The notes: generated by a model not told the origin, from the sequence alone. Positions 27,098 to 37,201 are shown, counted from the stretch's first letter. The stretch is 64,000 nt of DNA from Roseihalotalea indica (GCF_022458895.1 NZ_JAINFL010000008.1:186001-250000); one strand, 5' to 3'. Program-made: numbers and translations.

Positions 27098-28813
27098 ATG
27101 CAATTTACACCTCAAAAAATGGTTGGCTGGTATCAGGTAAAGCAACTGATGTTTACCGGCCTGAAAGCCATTCTCTCTTCTATCTTCGGTAACTACTCTG
27201 ACCGGCGGGAGATTCAGGCGGCTCTTAGTGGGCCGGATATGTTCGATTTCAGTCAGCAGGATGAACTCTGGTTCGATTATGTGGCTGATATCGGGGATGG
27301 TTTTAACTCAACCTTTTCTATTGCTTCCTTACTGGCTCAGGCACACCTTAGGTTGGATGATAATCTTACTCACCGAGGCAGTATTTTGCTGATGGGCGGC
27401 GACCAGGTCTACCCTACTCCGGAAATGCATGAATATGAGAACCGCATGAAAGGCCCTTATCAGGCGGCTTTTCCGGCCTGTTCCGATCAAACGTCCCCGG
27501 CTTTATTTGCCATCCCTGGTAACCACGATTGGTACGATGGGCTTACCAACTTTTTGAAAATATTCTGTCAGGAGCGGCATATTGGTCAATGGCAAACGCA
27601 TCAGAAGCGAAGTTACTGGGCTGTTAAACTTCCTCATCGTCACTGGATATGGGGGATTGATATTCAGTTAAATTCAGATATTGACCAACCTCAGAAGAAC
27701 TATTTTGCCGATATCATCCAGCAACATATGCAACCCGGCGACCGGGTTATTTTATGTACGGCCGAACCCAGTTGGGTATTTAAAGACCGTTACCGGCAGA
27801 ATGACTCTTACGAGCGATTACGTTTCTTTGAAAAACGTTTTATTCTGGATAATCAGTTTGAGTTGGTAGCCACCCTCTCGGGTGATTTACACCATTATTC
27901 CCGCTATGCCAAGATGGTAAATGGTAAGGAGACACTGCAACGTATTACAGCGGGAGGAGGCGGGGCATTCCTGCATCCAACCCACAACCTCAACAAGCAA
28001 CTGCGAAAAGTCAAAGATGAAAACCTAGACCTTAAAGCGGTGTTTCCGAAGAAAGAGACTTCTCGCCGTCTGGGGCTACAGAACTTTCTGTTTCCTTTCC
28101 TTAACCCGAGTTTTTCGTTCTTTCTGGGGGCTTTTTATCTGCTGCTCACCTGGGTACTTGAAACGGATGCCAGCCGTGGTTTGACCTCGCTGCTGGAGCG
28201 ACTTGGCTCTACAGATCATTTGCTGTCTGCATTTGATGCTTTCTTTCACGTGCTCATTCGTAGTCCGCTTGCTTTTATGTTAGGATTGGGGCTGTTGGCC
28301 GGATTCACCTGGTTTGCCGATGCAAATGCCGGGAAATCACGGTATACCTGGATTGTAGGCACCCTACACGGCGGATCTCATCTATTAGTATGCAGTTTGC
28401 TCATCTGGGGGTTTGCTACTGTTAATTTGCGCTATCTCAATCTGGAAGTTATCAGTCCACCTCAGGTGGTTCTTTTTGCCCTTGAGATGGGGTTGCTAGG
28501 TAGTGTTGCCGGCGGAGTATTGGTAGGCTTATATCTGCTGCTAAGTAATCTGGTGCTGGGAATTCATGATAATGAGGCATTTTCAGCTCTTCAGGAAGAA
28601 GATTATAAAAACTTTTTACGGTTTCACCTTACTCCTACCCAACTTACTATCTATCCGGTAGGAATTAGAGAGATACAGAAACACTGGGAGCCTCTGGGCA
28701 CTCAACCACAAACTTTTAAGGGCACATTGCCCGAGGCACACCTCATTGAAGCCCCTATTCGCCTTCCAATTCCTATTCGCGTTAAGGATTCTACAGCAGT
28801 AGCTAGCTCATAA
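27098..28813 (+). CDS. Membrane-associated calcineurin-like metallophosphoesterase
   Basis: 571 residues. The N-terminal 290 residues hold phosphoesterase signatures: GGDQVYP (100-106), GNHDWYDG (141-148) and SGDLHHYSRY (261-270), which coordinate a two-metal centre. An aromatic/basic segment follows, then four or five hydrophobic stretches between about 335 and 500 (FLFPFLNPSFSFFLGAFYLL, SPLAFMLGLGLLAGFTWF and others), and a polar tail. The fusion of a cytosolic or periplasmic phosphoesterase to a polytopic membrane part is a known but uncharacterised layout. Substrate could be lipid or nucleotide; not determinable here. Confidence 0.85.
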   Translation: MQFTPQKMVGWYQVKQLMFTGLKAILSSIFGNYSDRREIQAALSGPDMFDFSQQDELWFDYVADIGDGFNSTFSIASLLAQAHLRLDDNLTHRGSILLMGGDQVYPTPEMHEYENRMKGPYQAAFPACSDQTSPALFAIPGNHDWYDGLTNFLKIFCQERHIGQWQTHQKRSYWAVKLPHRHWIWGIDIQLNSDIDQPQKNYFADIIQQHMQPGDRVILCTAEPSWVFKDRYRQNDSYERLRFFEKRFILDNQFELVATLSGDLHHYSRYAKMVNGKETLQRITAGGGGAFLHPTHNLNKQLRKVKDENLDLKAVFPKKETSRRLGLQNFLFPFLNPSFSFFLGAFYLLLTWVLETDASRGLTSLLERLGSTDHLLSAFDAFFHVLIRSPLAFMLGLGLLAGFTWFADANAGKSRYTWIVGTLHGGSHLLVCSLLIWGFATVNLRYLNLEVISPPQVVLFALEMGLLGSVAGGVLVGLYLLLSNLVLGIHDNEAFSALQEEDYKNFLRFHLTPTQLTIYPVGIREIQKHWEPLGTQPQTFKGTLPEAHLIEAPIRLPIPIRVKDSTAVASS

Positions 28814-28842
28814 AAAAAGCGAAAGACTTTCGCCCTTCGCTT
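28811..28842 (-). terminator. Intrinsic terminator downstream of the PPIase gene
   Basis: Read on the minus strand, AAGCGAA pairs with TTCGCTT (28836-28842 with 28817-28823), followed by a run of seven T. It lies between convergent genes and serves mainly the minus-strand unit. Confidence 0.75.
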
Positions 28843-28866
28843 CAGTATGCTTAGTGTTATTGTTCT

Positions 28867-30975
28867 TTAATAGAACTTGTACCGGTTATCTTCAATATTA
28901 GCAGACTCCTGTACGGCTTCGGCAATGTTAAAGCCTACCCGAGAGCTACGCTGTTGCTGCAATTGATCTTTATAAGTAGCATAATCAGCTATTTCGGGAG
29001 CGTTCGTCAGTGCCTCAAGCTGTATAATTACTACACCGTTTTCAGTAGTAATAGGCTCAGACACCTGACCAGCTTCCATAGCAAAGGCTTTTCCTATTGC
29101 CTGAGCAGCAAACCCAACATTGGGAAGGGTATTAGTGCTCATTTTAAGATCACTGGATGAATACACGTTAGCATCCGCCCCATAGGCCTCGGCCATCTCG
29201 TCCAGGCTTCCGGATAACCCTTTCAGTTTGTCAACAATAACGGTCCCCTTCTTCTTGGCCTTCACTTTAGCTTCCACTCCTGACCGGACGTTCTCCAGGC
29301 GGGCTGTTCCCTTCTCAGTCTTTCCGGTTAATACTGCTACCACATACGCATCTTCCAGTTCATATACTTCCGATACAGCGCCTACGGTGGCATCGGTATA
29401 GGCCCAGCGTACAATCTGGCGAGCATCGTTAAGGCCAGTAACTGTTTGAGCATTTTTTGCAACGCTCTCTGCGGTACGAATATCTAGTGAGTCTTCCTGA
29501 GCCGTAGCAACAAAACTATCAAAGTCATCAACGCTACTAGCAAATATGTCAGCTTCTCTGAAGGCTTCATCACGCGTCTGGTCACTAGGGTATAGCTCCC
29601 GTTCTACCACCGCAATTTTGTATGCCTGATTGGTGGGTGCTTCGGTTACATCAATAATATGGAACCCATAATCCGTCTGGACTAACCGATTGATCAGACC
29701 GGTCTTACCGCTTTCAAATACCGCATCTTCAAACGGCTCAACCATTCGTCCTTCGGGAAACCAACCCAAATCACCACCCTGAGCTGAGGAACCATCCTCG
29801 CTGTTGGTGCGAGCAAGTTCAGCAAAATCGGCACCATTCCGCAGTTGGGTTAACAGGTCCTGCGCTTCTTTCCGAGCTTCTGCTTCGGTGCGGCTATCGT
29901 CCGTTTTGATCAGAATATGCCGGGCTCGGGCGTAGGCTATAGTATCCTCATAAGAGCTGGATACTTTATATAGTGCATAGACATCGCCTTGTTGAAATGG
30001 TCCGTAGACTTTTCCTTCTGCTAGCGTTGATACACTGTCCAGAAGAGCGGCAGGAAGAGTGCCGGGTGTGTATGTCTGAAAAGGAGCGCCCGTTACAGCA
30101 TCGGTGTTTATCACGGCAAATGTTGAGTCATTTCTGGCAGCCGCAAAATCTGCTTTCAGCTCCTCCATATCACTGTTAAAATCTTCTACGTCAACTTCAG
30201 AGGGGATTATTGAAAAACGTACAAATTGCAAAGAGCGGCCTTCTTCTACTTCATACTCTTTCTGGTGCTCTTCGAGGTAGCTGCGTAGCTCGCTATCTGT
30301 TACATTAACGGCAGAATCGCTAACCGCATAATAAGGAACATACAGATATCGCACTTCTGCTACGGTATTGTCAGCTTGGTACTGCCGCTTGGCTTCCTCC
30401 TGAGTAATATAGTTACCGGCAATCAGTAGGTTATCGTACTTTAATCGCTCTCGGGCTTCACCCAGGTTTTGCTCATACAGTTGCCATGAGATTTGCTGCT
30501 CAGGTTGCAATTGAGGAAGTGCCTGTAGATAGTTTAAAAGGCGGTTACGGTCAAATTCACCAGTGTTAGGATCAGTAAACGATTGCCTAATGCCTGGGTC
30601 GATGTTATTGCCCTGCACCATGTCAATCAGCTCACGCTCGGTTACTTCGATTCCCAGTTCTTCGAACTCTTTGCCAAAAGCCCGCTCTGCTATCAGTTTG
30701 CTCCATGCCTGCTGACGCAGGGAATTCATTTCTCCCTCAGAGGGCTGACGCTGGGCTCGCAACGCAAAGTTTGCTTTTTGCTCATTAATCGCTTGCTGAT
30801 ATTCTTCCAGAGAAATATTCTGTCCGGCAATCTCACCTACCTCAGTATCGGGGCCACCTAATAACTGAGAGTTTGGTGCCAGCAGATCTCCGCCTACTAA
30901 GAACAAGATCAGGCCAATTGCCACAGCACCAACAATCAATGCAGTTTTCTCCCGGATCTTTCCAATTAATGACAT
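28867..30975 (-). CDS. ppiD: PpiD/SurA-like periplasmic peptidyl-prolyl cis-trans isomerase
   Basis: 702-residue membrane-anchored foldase. A single N-terminal TM (about residues 12-31, TALIVGAVAIGLILFLVGGD) holds it in the inner membrane. A SurA_N-like chaperone region follows (40-190). The parvulin (PPIC) domain is at about 350-440, with ARHILIKTDD, GADFAELARTNSEDG, GGDLGWFPEGRMV and YGFHIIDVTE. The C-terminal 250 residues are a second chaperone-like or degenerate parvulin region. It helps outer-membrane and secreted proteins fold. Last gene of the minus-strand envelope cluster, with its own 166-bp upstream gap. Confidence 0.9.
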   Translation of the reverse strand: MSLIGKIREKTALIVGAVAIGLILFLVGGDLLAPNSQLLGGPDTEVGEIAGQNISLEEYQQAINEQKANFALRAQRQPSEGEMNSLRQQAWSKLIAERAFGKEFEELGIEVTERELIDMVQGNNIDPGIRQSFTDPNTGEFDRNRLLNYLQALPQLQPEQQISWQLYEQNLGEARERLKYDNLLIAGNYITQEEAKRQYQADNTVAEVRYLYVPYYAVSDSAVNVTDSELRSYLEEHQKEYEVEEGRSLQFVRFSIIPSEVDVEDFNSDMEELKADFAAARNDSTFAVINTDAVTGAPFQTYTPGTLPAALLDSVSTLAEGKVYGPFQQGDVYALYKVSSSYEDTIAYARARHILIKTDDSRTEAEARKEAQDLLTQLRNGADFAELARTNSEDGSSAQGGDLGWFPEGRMVEPFEDAVFESGKTGLINRLVQTDYGFHIIDVTEAPTNQAYKIAVVERELYPSDQTRDEAFREADIFASSVDDFDSFVATAQEDSLDIRTAESVAKNAQTVTGLNDARQIVRWAYTDATVGAVSEVYELEDAYVVAVLTGKTEKGTARLENVRSGVEAKVKAKKKGTVIVDKLKGLSGSLDEMAEAYGADANVYSSSDLKMSTNTLPNVGFAAQAIGKAFAMEAGQVSEPITTENGVVIIQLEALTNAPEIADYATYKDQLQQQRSSRVGFNIAEAVQESANIEDNRYKFY

Positions 30976-31141
30976 ACTTGTTTGTGTTATATTATGTTTC
31001 TATTAACATTTTGTATAGTTGGTGCAACCGCGTTTTCCGCAGACAGGGGCCAACTACGCACATTTCCCTAAAAAGGAACGCAAAGATAAAAATTTCATTG
31101 TAAACTTTTCTATTAAGCAAAAACGCTCAATAAATAGTTTG

Positions 31142-32425
31142 TTAATCAGACGCTTTTTTAGGTGGAATCGTCACTTTTACATTATCAATGCGGTTATCGC
31201 TCATCGACATAATGGTAAAAGTATAGGGGGTAGCGGGTACAATATCTCCTTTAGCAGGAATTTCGCCAATGATACTAAGAATATATCCTCCTAATGTATC
31301 ATAGTCTCCTTCAGGAAAATCCCAGCTATACTTTTCATTCAGGTAATCAATCTCGTGGCGGGCACTGATCAGGTAATTTTCATCATCAATTTTCAGCTCT
31401 ACCCAGTCTTCATCATCGTGCTCATCCTGTATTTCGCCAAAAATCTCCTCAATGATATCCTCCATACTAACGATTCCGGCGGTTCCGCCAAATTCATCTA
31501 CCACCAGTGCTAAACTCTTATGCTCAGTAATAAATTGAATCATGAGCTCATTGGCCGGGATAGTTTCCGGCACAATGATAATGGGGGCTAGAATCTGCTG
31601 AATGGTCTGAGGCTTTTTAAATAGTTCTAACGAATGACAATAGCCAATGACATTATCAATGGTTTCTTTGTAGACTACAATTTTAGAATGCCCGGTTTCA
31701 ATAAAAGCTTTCTTCAAGTCTTCAATGTCATCCTCTATGTCTACGGCTATTACTTCCGTGCGGGGAATCAGGCATTCTCGTACCTTTACGGTTTTGAACT
31801 CTAGGGCATTGGTAAAAATCTTGGCATTGATCTTCGGGCCCATTTCGGCTGCATTTTGCTCTTCCTGTATGGCCTCTCCCAAAGTATTTCTCACATAATT
31901 ATTCAGATCAGTGAGGCCGAAAACGGGTTTATCATTGCGATACTCAAATCCGAGTACATGCACGATGACAAACTGCGAAGCTTTGTCGATGATCCATACA
32001 GGAATAAAAAGCAACCCATAGATGATAGTAAATGGAAGCGAAAAGAGTGAGAGAAGCCGGTTGGGATCAATAAGAAAAACACTCTTAGGGGTAAACTCGG
32101 CAGTAATTAAAACAACTAGAGTGGCAATGATTGTCTGGACTACTAATACTAAGATATCGTTGCTAATATATTGGGCAAGCCAGGGTTCTAGCAGAGTAGC
32201 ACTAAAATAAGAATACAGCACTAATGCCAAGTTATTACCCACCAGGGTGGTGCCAATGAAGCGGGTGGGGTACTTTATAAAATGAGAAAGCACTTGGCCC
32301 GATAGCACTTTGCGTTGCCCTGCCAGCTCAATTCTTAACTTATCGGCGGCAATAAAGGCAATCTCAATACCCGAAAAAAAGGCTGAGAAAAGTAAGCAGA
32401 TTACAACAATAAGGAGAATGTTCAT
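31142..32425 (-). CDS. CNNM transmembrane / CBS-pair / CorC-HlyC domain protein (hemolysin-C family)
   Basis: 427 residues. The CNNM (DUF21) membrane domain with about four hydrophobic segments covers residues 1-150 (VICLLFSAFFSGIEIAFIAA at the start). The CBS pair is about 205-325 (CLIPRTEVIAVD, LALVVDEFGGTAGIVSMEDI) and the CorC_HlyC domain about 345-420. Relatives are implicated in Mg2+/Co2+ efflux or homeostasis; the historic name hemolysin is not supported functionally. It follows the small membrane protein by 71 bp on the same strand. Confidence 0.9.
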   Translation of the reverse strand: MNILLIVVICLLFSAFFSGIEIAFIAADKLRIELAGQRKVLSGQVLSHFIKYPTRFIGTTLVGNNLALVLYSYFSATLLEPWLAQYISNDILVLVVQTIIATLVVLITAEFTPKSVFLIDPNRLLSLFSLPFTIIYGLLFIPVWIIDKASQFVIVHVLGFEYRNDKPVFGLTDLNNYVRNTLGEAIQEEQNAAEMGPKINAKIFTNALEFKTVKVRECLIPRTEVIAVDIEDDIEDLKKAFIETGHSKIVVYKETIDNVIGYCHSLELFKKPQTIQQILAPIIIVPETIPANELMIQFITEHKSLALVVDEFGGTAGIVSMEDIIEEIFGEIQDEHDDEDWVELKIDDENYLISARHEIDYLNEKYSWDFPEGDYDTLGGYILSIIGEIPAKGDIVPATPYTFTIMSMSDNRIDNVKVTIPPKKASD

Positions 32426-32496
32426 AGCTTGATTTGCACAACCCTTAGCAAAAAGATAGGCTTTTTATAGGCGGTAAAAAAATGTCTAAGATCATA

Positions 32497-32718
32497 TTAC
32501 CGTTTGGGTGATTTTTTCTTCTTATCGGGTTTAGATGGCGGCGCTTTTTCTTTCTCTTCATCAGCTTTTCGTCGGCGGTAGCTATACCATAATAACAGAC
32601 CCACTGATATTGTGAAAAGCCAATAGGAATATGTAATACCTAAGGTCATGGTTTCATATACTGCCATGATGAAAACTGCTACACAGAGCGAAAGAATTAT
32701 CGTATCGGCTAACCGCAT
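32497..32718 (-). CDS. Small two-TM membrane protein with Lys-rich tail
   Basis: 73 residues. Two hydrophobic helices (about 8-26 and 31-45), then a strongly basic and Pro/Lys-rich C-terminus (KPDKKKKSPKR). Start ATG 32718 lies one nucleotide after the lptC stop, so translation is probably coupled. No family recognised. Position between lptC and the CNNM gene suggests a conserved envelope-cluster accessory, but that is inference. Confidence 0.7.
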   Translation of the reverse strand: MRLADTIILSLCVAVFIMAVYETMTLGITYSYWLFTISVGLLLWYSYRRRKADEEKEKAPPSKPDKKKKSPKR

Positions 32719-32719
32719 C

Positions 32720-33253
32720 TTAATTTAGTAATAAGTCTCCGGTAGGCTCCAGGATTTCCCAGGAAGAAAAATCTTCGTTAGCTTCCAGTCCCTCGCCCAT
32801 AAAAATTCCCCCTTCTGATTCTATCTCTACATAGCGGTCTGTATTAATGCTATGCTTATTTCGTTCCCAATGCAGCACTTCAGTCTCCAGTTTTTCGCCA
32901 CTTTCCAGGTTTTTAACTACTACATTGCCCGTAGCTGTATATTTGTTCTCTTCTTTGCTATAATGCCCCTGGTTAGCTTTAATAGAAGTAGTTTTTGCTC
33001 CCTCTTCGTTAAAAAACTCTATATAAATACCCTCTGGGAAGTCCTGATCTCCGCTTTCGTATTGTAACTGACGTTGAGCCTGAAGCTTAATGCGTACCTG
33101 AGCCGAATCACTATACAACACTTCGGTATTGAAAGTTTCCGAGACCGGACCTTCATATTCCTTAAATGTATCGGCACTCTGGCTGTCATCATCGCAGCTC
33201 CAGAGCAGGCCGGCGGCTATACTGAAAGCCCATATGTAAAACCAGCGAGTCAT
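32720..33253 (-). CDS. lptC: LPS export protein LptC
   Basis: 177 residues. An N-terminal hydrophobic signal ending LLWSC suggests a lipoprotein or an uncleaved anchor. The body is a beta-jellyroll with LptC-type segments: IKLQAQRQLQYESGDQDFPEG, the repeated strand pattern SIKANQGHYSKEENKYTATG, and VVVKNLESGEKLETE. LptC links the inner-membrane LptBFG complex to LptA during LPS transport. The lipobox cysteine is usual in Bacteroidota versions. Lies in the coaX-to-ppiD minus-strand cluster. Confidence 0.87.
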   Translation of the reverse strand: MTRWFYIWAFSIAAGLLWSCDDDSQSADTFKEYEGPVSETFNTEVLYSDSAQVRIKLQAQRQLQYESGDQDFPEGIYIEFFNEEGAKTTSIKANQGHYSKEENKYTATGNVVVKNLESGEKLETEVLHWERNKHSINTDRYVEIESEGGIFMGEGLEANEDFSSWEILEPTGDLLLN

Positions 33254-33284
33254 AAATAATTAAGACGGTTGCTCACATTGACGC

Positions 33285-33334
33285 AAAAAAGCCATTTCCT
33301 GTTGCAGAAAAAAACTGCTAACAAGAAATGGCTT
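33285..33334 (-). terminator. Intrinsic terminator after the TPR gene
   Basis: Minus-strand stem AAGCCATTTC / GAAATGGCTT (33325-33334 with 33289-33298) with an inner AGCAG/CTGC stem, followed by TTTTTTG. It would separate the TPR gene from lptC, so lptC probably has its own promoter or is reached by read-through. Confidence 0.75.
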
Positions 33335-33353
33335 ACTATTTAGAGAGAATTAT

Positions 33354-34679
33354 TTAGTCGCGAGTCTGGATAGTTACTGACTGGCCAATCCAGCAGCCTA
33401 CCTGTACCTGACCACCTACTTCTTTATTATAAGTAAATACTTCTTCTTTAGAAGGAAACTGCTCTTTAGCATTTGCCATAGAAGCGGTATTTCCTGCTTG
33501 ACGGTACATTTCGTATGCAGCTAAGAATACAGCGCGGTCTTTCACTACATCTTCGCCTCCTTTGCACTGATCATAACTCTGCATATACATGTTACCAACT
33601 TGAGTGTAAGCTTTTTCAGACAGTTCTGAGTCCATTTTAGCTGCTTCCAGAAAGTGCTTACGGGCCGTAGATTTGTCACCCTCCTTAAGGGCGATAGTAC
33701 CTAAGTCCATAGTGATGTCAGCTTTTTGCTGGTCGTTAGAAGAAATTTCCAGGGCTTTTTGATACCATTCTTTTGCTTTTTCGTAATCCTCACTTGCCAT
33801 GGCTCGTGTGCCCAGTGCCTTTGCTAAGCCTGGATCTTCCTCGCCATTGTCAAATAAAGTTTCAGCAGCAGTCATAAAGAAATCCTGATCAGTACAAGAA
33901 GAAGAAAGCGACAATGATATTATGCGTTTTGCTAAATCAACATCGTCAGGATTTTGCTGCAATTTAGGAACAAGTTTCTGGGATATCTGATCACAACTCA
34001 TGGTAAAGAATCCAGCAAAGATACTGTCCATTTTCTCACCAGCCTCAACATATTTGGCAGCATATTTTCCGCTTGCAGACTGCTTTTCGATCATCTGAGA
34101 AAGTCGCTCGTACATTTCCAGCACCTGCTCATCATTAATTTTTCCTTTTTCGTACTGCGTCTTAATAACAGCCATGAAGGGGGTAACATTGTAGTAAACC
34201 AGCACATCATTGCTTTTATCCATTGTTTCCTGGAATATGCTCATTAGGCGGTCATATTCGCTGGCATCTTTGTATAAAAGCTTATAAGCAGCATTAGCTT
34301 TACGGTTTAAGATATCACCATCTTTGCCATTGCCACCAAAATATTTCAGACGCAGATCATACATTTCCAAAGCATTCTCTACATATTCTTTCTTTTTTGC
34401 TTCATCTGACTCTTTTAGAGCTAACTCCTCATAGATGTCAGCGCCATCAATATAAATAGAAGGATTTAGGTCGGGAGCATTTTCGTGAAGCCAAGTGATA
34501 GGTTGTACGGCAGCTGCGTAATCTTTTTGCTTTTTAGCATCGGTGTATAACACTACTTTTTCCTGGGCTGTGGACTTATCTTCAGGCCAGTTCCACCCGT
34601 TTTGGGCTTTCAGTCCTGTGGTCGCCATAAGCACAAATAATACCGACCAAAAAGCAATTGGATAAGCTCTGTATTTCAT
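33354..34679 (-). CDS. Secreted tetratricopeptide-repeat protein
   Basis: 441 residues with signal peptide (AFWSVLFVLMATTGLKAQ). TPR-like helix pairs are visible at about residues 45-130 and again at 285-400, for example ASEDYEKAKEWYQKALEIS and KEGDKSTARKHFLEAAKMD. Such proteins are scaffolds; this one is probably periplasmic. It sits between the outer-membrane barrel gene and lptC. Strong expression is plausible given its own 306-bp upstream gap and a terminator, but that is inference. No enzymatic motif. Confidence 0.82.
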   Translation of the reverse strand: MKYRAYPIAFWSVLFVLMATTGLKAQNGWNWPEDKSTAQEKVVLYTDAKKQKDYAAAVQPITWLHENAPDLNPSIYIDGADIYEELALKESDEAKKKEYVENALEMYDLRLKYFGGNGKDGDILNRKANAAYKLLYKDASEYDRLMSIFQETMDKSNDVLVYYNVTPFMAVIKTQYEKGKINDEQVLEMYERLSQMIEKQSASGKYAAKYVEAGEKMDSIFAGFFTMSCDQISQKLVPKLQQNPDDVDLAKRIISLSLSSSCTDQDFFMTAAETLFDNGEEDPGLAKALGTRAMASEDYEKAKEWYQKALEISSNDQQKADITMDLGTIALKEGDKSTARKHFLEAAKMDSELSEKAYTQVGNMYMQSYDQCKGGEDVVKDRAVFLAAYEMYRQAGNTASMANAKEQFPSKEEVFTYNKEVGGQVQVGCWIGQSVTIQTRD

Positions 34680-34985
34680 GATTTTCTTTTTGGTTAAACT
34701 AAATAATCAGTGTGTTTTATAAAGTGTGAATAATCGTATATAGTTCAAAAACAACTTAACTCTGTTGAAAATATGACAACGTAAGATGTATTCATTAAAT
34801 GAAACGTAAATATAATACAATTATCCTAAAATTTCGAAAAGGAATTCAGGCATTTTTCAATTCTGAATATATTCCTCTTTCCTAGAGTATAACAAGTTTA
34901 GTACCAAAAAAATTAGTATTAAGTTTTAAAGGTATACCTCTAACTTGTTGTACTTCAAAAAGTTGGTGGGCTTGCAAAAATATTC
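34680..34985. other. AT-rich intergenic region, 306 bp
   Basis: Upstream region of the TPR gene. No gene or clear palindrome. Around 34895-34970 there are short near-repeats of TTAGTA, AAGTTT and ACTTGTTG, without clear structure. No convincing TAnnTTTG box found on the minus strand. Confidence 0.5.
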
Positions 34986-36263
34986 TTAATCGAATTTTCT
35001 ACGGATGAACCATCGGTCATTAAATGTAATGCCGGCTGATATTTTGAAGTAATTTTCTCGGATCAATCCAATATCCAGCGTTCCTCGATTTCCTGCTTCC
35101 AGGGCCAAATTCACGCTAGACAGGTTGCTCATAGGTAAGGATAAGCCCAGATTCACACCAAAATCAGTAATCTGGCGATCTTCAACTGCAAAAGGGGTAT
35201 TCCGATAATAAAAACCTAAGCGGTACGCCATGCGAGCCAGATAGCTATCTACTGAGGAAATATCCGGGATGTATTGTCCGCCAACTGACAATTCGTAACT
35301 GTTTTTCATACCGTCGTTGGTACCACTAAACGAGCGGTAATTTTCCCAAGGTTGTGTCAAAAAATCCACACCTACTAAATATTTCAGTGATTTTTCCACG
35401 GATATTCCAAATCCCAGGCGAGCCGGTAATGTGATGTTACGCTGATTATTGGCTGCCGAATCAACAACATCTCCCAGAATAGGTTGATTGGCTCCAGGGG
35501 GAATGTTACGCAGCGTTACCTCCCGGGTAGCCCGCACTTTCATTTCGGGCTGATAGGTAGCGCCCATGTTCAATAAAGTATTGTTTCCCAGTTTGATTCC
35601 ATACGACAGGCTGGGCTCAAAAATCAGATCGGAATAGTAGATCTGATCTTCCAGTTCGGTTCTATTAGCCTGAGGGTCAGAAAGAATGACAGACCGGGTT
35701 TCGGTAATCGGCCCAAATATATACCCAATCCGCAGTCCTACCCCCAGATTATCAACCACCCGAACTCCATTGGAAACCGAAATAATATTTAAACCACCCT
35801 CACCATCAATGATCTGGGTGCCGGTTTCTTCGCCACCCTGTACGGCTACTGGCTCTTCAATACGATACCCTACTGCGCTATAAGGGGCTACTCCTACACT
35901 CATAGACCAACGCCCGGGCACTACCGGAAAAGAGAAAATTCCGTAGCTTAACCCGCCCGATGTACGGTTGACAGACTCTTCTTCGCGCTGCATGATATTT
36001 TGCTCGATGCTGAACGCTACATCAAATGACGACAGATTGTTTTTATACAGGAAAGCCGGGTTGGTATAGTTAATGAACAAAGCATTGCCACTACCCACAC
36101 CAATTCCGCCCATGCCCCGGTTATGCACTAAGCTAGGACGAATTAGATTTCCTAATCCCTGGGATGAATAAGGAGTGACATCGGTTTGCGCCCACAGCGG
36201 CTCCATGCAGCCCAATAATCCTACAATGCCAATAACCAGACTGGCGATACTACGAACCATCAT
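34986..36263 (-). CDS. Outer-membrane beta-barrel protein, FadL/OmpP1-like
   Basis: 425 residues, signal peptide to about residue 25 (ending EPLWAQ). The mature start DVTPYSSQGLGNLIRP and SLVHNRGMGGIGVG, with FINYTNPAFLYKN, is typical of FadL/PorV-like barrels of Bacteroidota. Alternating strands continue to a C-terminal aromatic strand (WFIRRKFD). Likely an outer-membrane channel or a shuttle-type protein; ligand unknown. Its start overlaps the end of coaX by 14 nt, so the two are translationally coupled. ATG 36260 is an equally good start. Confidence 0.82.
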   Translation of the reverse strand: MMVRSIASLVIGIVGLLGCMEPLWAQTDVTPYSSQGLGNLIRPSLVHNRGMGGIGVGSGNALFINYTNPAFLYKNNLSSFDVAFSIEQNIMQREEESVNRTSGGLSYGIFSFPVVPGRWSMSVGVAPYSAVGYRIEEPVAVQGGEETGTQIIDGEGGLNIISVSNGVRVVDNLGVGLRIGYIFGPITETRSVILSDPQANRTELEDQIYYSDLIFEPSLSYGIKLGNNTLLNMGATYQPEMKVRATREVTLRNIPPGANQPILGDVVDSAANNQRNITLPARLGFGISVEKSLKYLVGVDFLTQPWENYRSFSGTNDGMKNSYELSVGGQYIPDISSVDSYLARMAYRLGFYYRNTPFAVEDRQITDFGVNLGLSLPMSNLSSVNLALEAGNRGTLDIGLIRENYFKISAGITFNDRWFIRRKFD

Positions 36264-36978
36264 ATTGTACTATGCTATTTAATCCTATTAAAACCAATTC
36301 CGGGATGTGCACATGTTCCTGAGCAATCCATGGCTGAAGGTACGTTATGTCTCCTCCACAGGTAACAACTTGCAAAGCTGCAAATTTGTCGGCATACATC
36401 CGAATCATTTGATTGATTTCCGCCGCCATGCCTATTAACCCGCCACTTTGCAGGGCTTCTTCCGTATTCTGCCCCACCAAAGGCAACTCAGCACTGGCAT
36501 TAGGCTCCAGGGATACTAACGGCAGGCGAGCCGTAAAAGTATGCATAGCGCGCCAACGCATACGCAGACCGGGAGAAATCACCCCTCCCAGGTATTGTCC
36601 CTGATCGTTCAGCAACTCATAGGTAACGCAGGTGCCCGCATCAATAACCAACACATTCCGGTCAGGATACAGCGCCTGCGCTCCGGCAACGGCTGCCATA
36701 CGGTCGGTACCCAGGGTTTGGGGCGTGCCATACAGGTTTTCGAAAGGAAGAGGTGTACTACCATTCAATTCTACATAATGAGTGTTTTCCGGGATAAAGT
36801 CGCGTATTTCTTCGGTATAAGACGAGACAGAAGATACGATCATGCGCTCGGGTGGCTGAGCAACCAAACGCTCACGCAATATATCCATTGGTAAGGATGA
36901 CTGTATTTCAATCAGGGTGCCTTGTTCAAACCAACCGGCTTTGATTGCGGTATTTCCAATATCGATTACCAGATTCAT
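36250..36978 (-). CDS. coaX: Type III pantothenate kinase
   Basis: 242 residues. Phosphorylates pantothenate in the first step of CoA synthesis; the type III enzyme is ASKHA-fold. Seen: N-terminal phosphate loop VIDIGNTAIKAGWF (residues 4-17), the dimer/pantothenate region with TLGTDRMAAVAGA, the adenosine-phosphate loop DAGTCVTYEL (about 113-122), and GGVISPGLRMR (about 130-140). Length matches the family. First gene of the minus-strand cluster, upstream of the barrel gene with overlap; divergent from nhaD. Confidence 0.93.
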   Translation of the reverse strand: MNLVIDIGNTAIKAGWFEQGTLIEIQSSLPMDILRERLVAQPPERMIVSSVSSYTEEIRDFIPENTHYVELNGSTPLPFENLYGTPQTLGTDRMAAVAGAQALYPDRNVLVIDAGTCVTYELLNDQGQYLGGVISPGLRMRWRAMHTFTARLPLVSLEPNASAELPLVGQNTEEALQSGGLIGMAAEINQMIRMYADKFAALQVVTCGGDITYLQPWIAQEHVHIPELVLIGLNSIVQYDGS

Positions 36979-37201
36979 GAAGTAAATTATAATATTCTAT
37001 TTGTGTTTCCGGCTTACTTTGGTAATTTGCTAGCGTCTATTTTTTTGAATAAAGAGACACAAACATAACCGGACTTTTGGGTACCGGAGCTTTCTTAGAT
37101 ACATGCCGATGAAGGTTTATATGGAATGAGGCCGCATGAATAGCTTTCCCGTACCAAATATAAACCGAAACATCTTCTGAATAAAAAACTAACCTGACTC
37201 G

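Noticed and set aside
31142..32425. Hemolysin function for the CNNM/CBS protein
   Set aside because: The domain set indicates a cation-transport-related membrane protein; the hemolysin name is historical.
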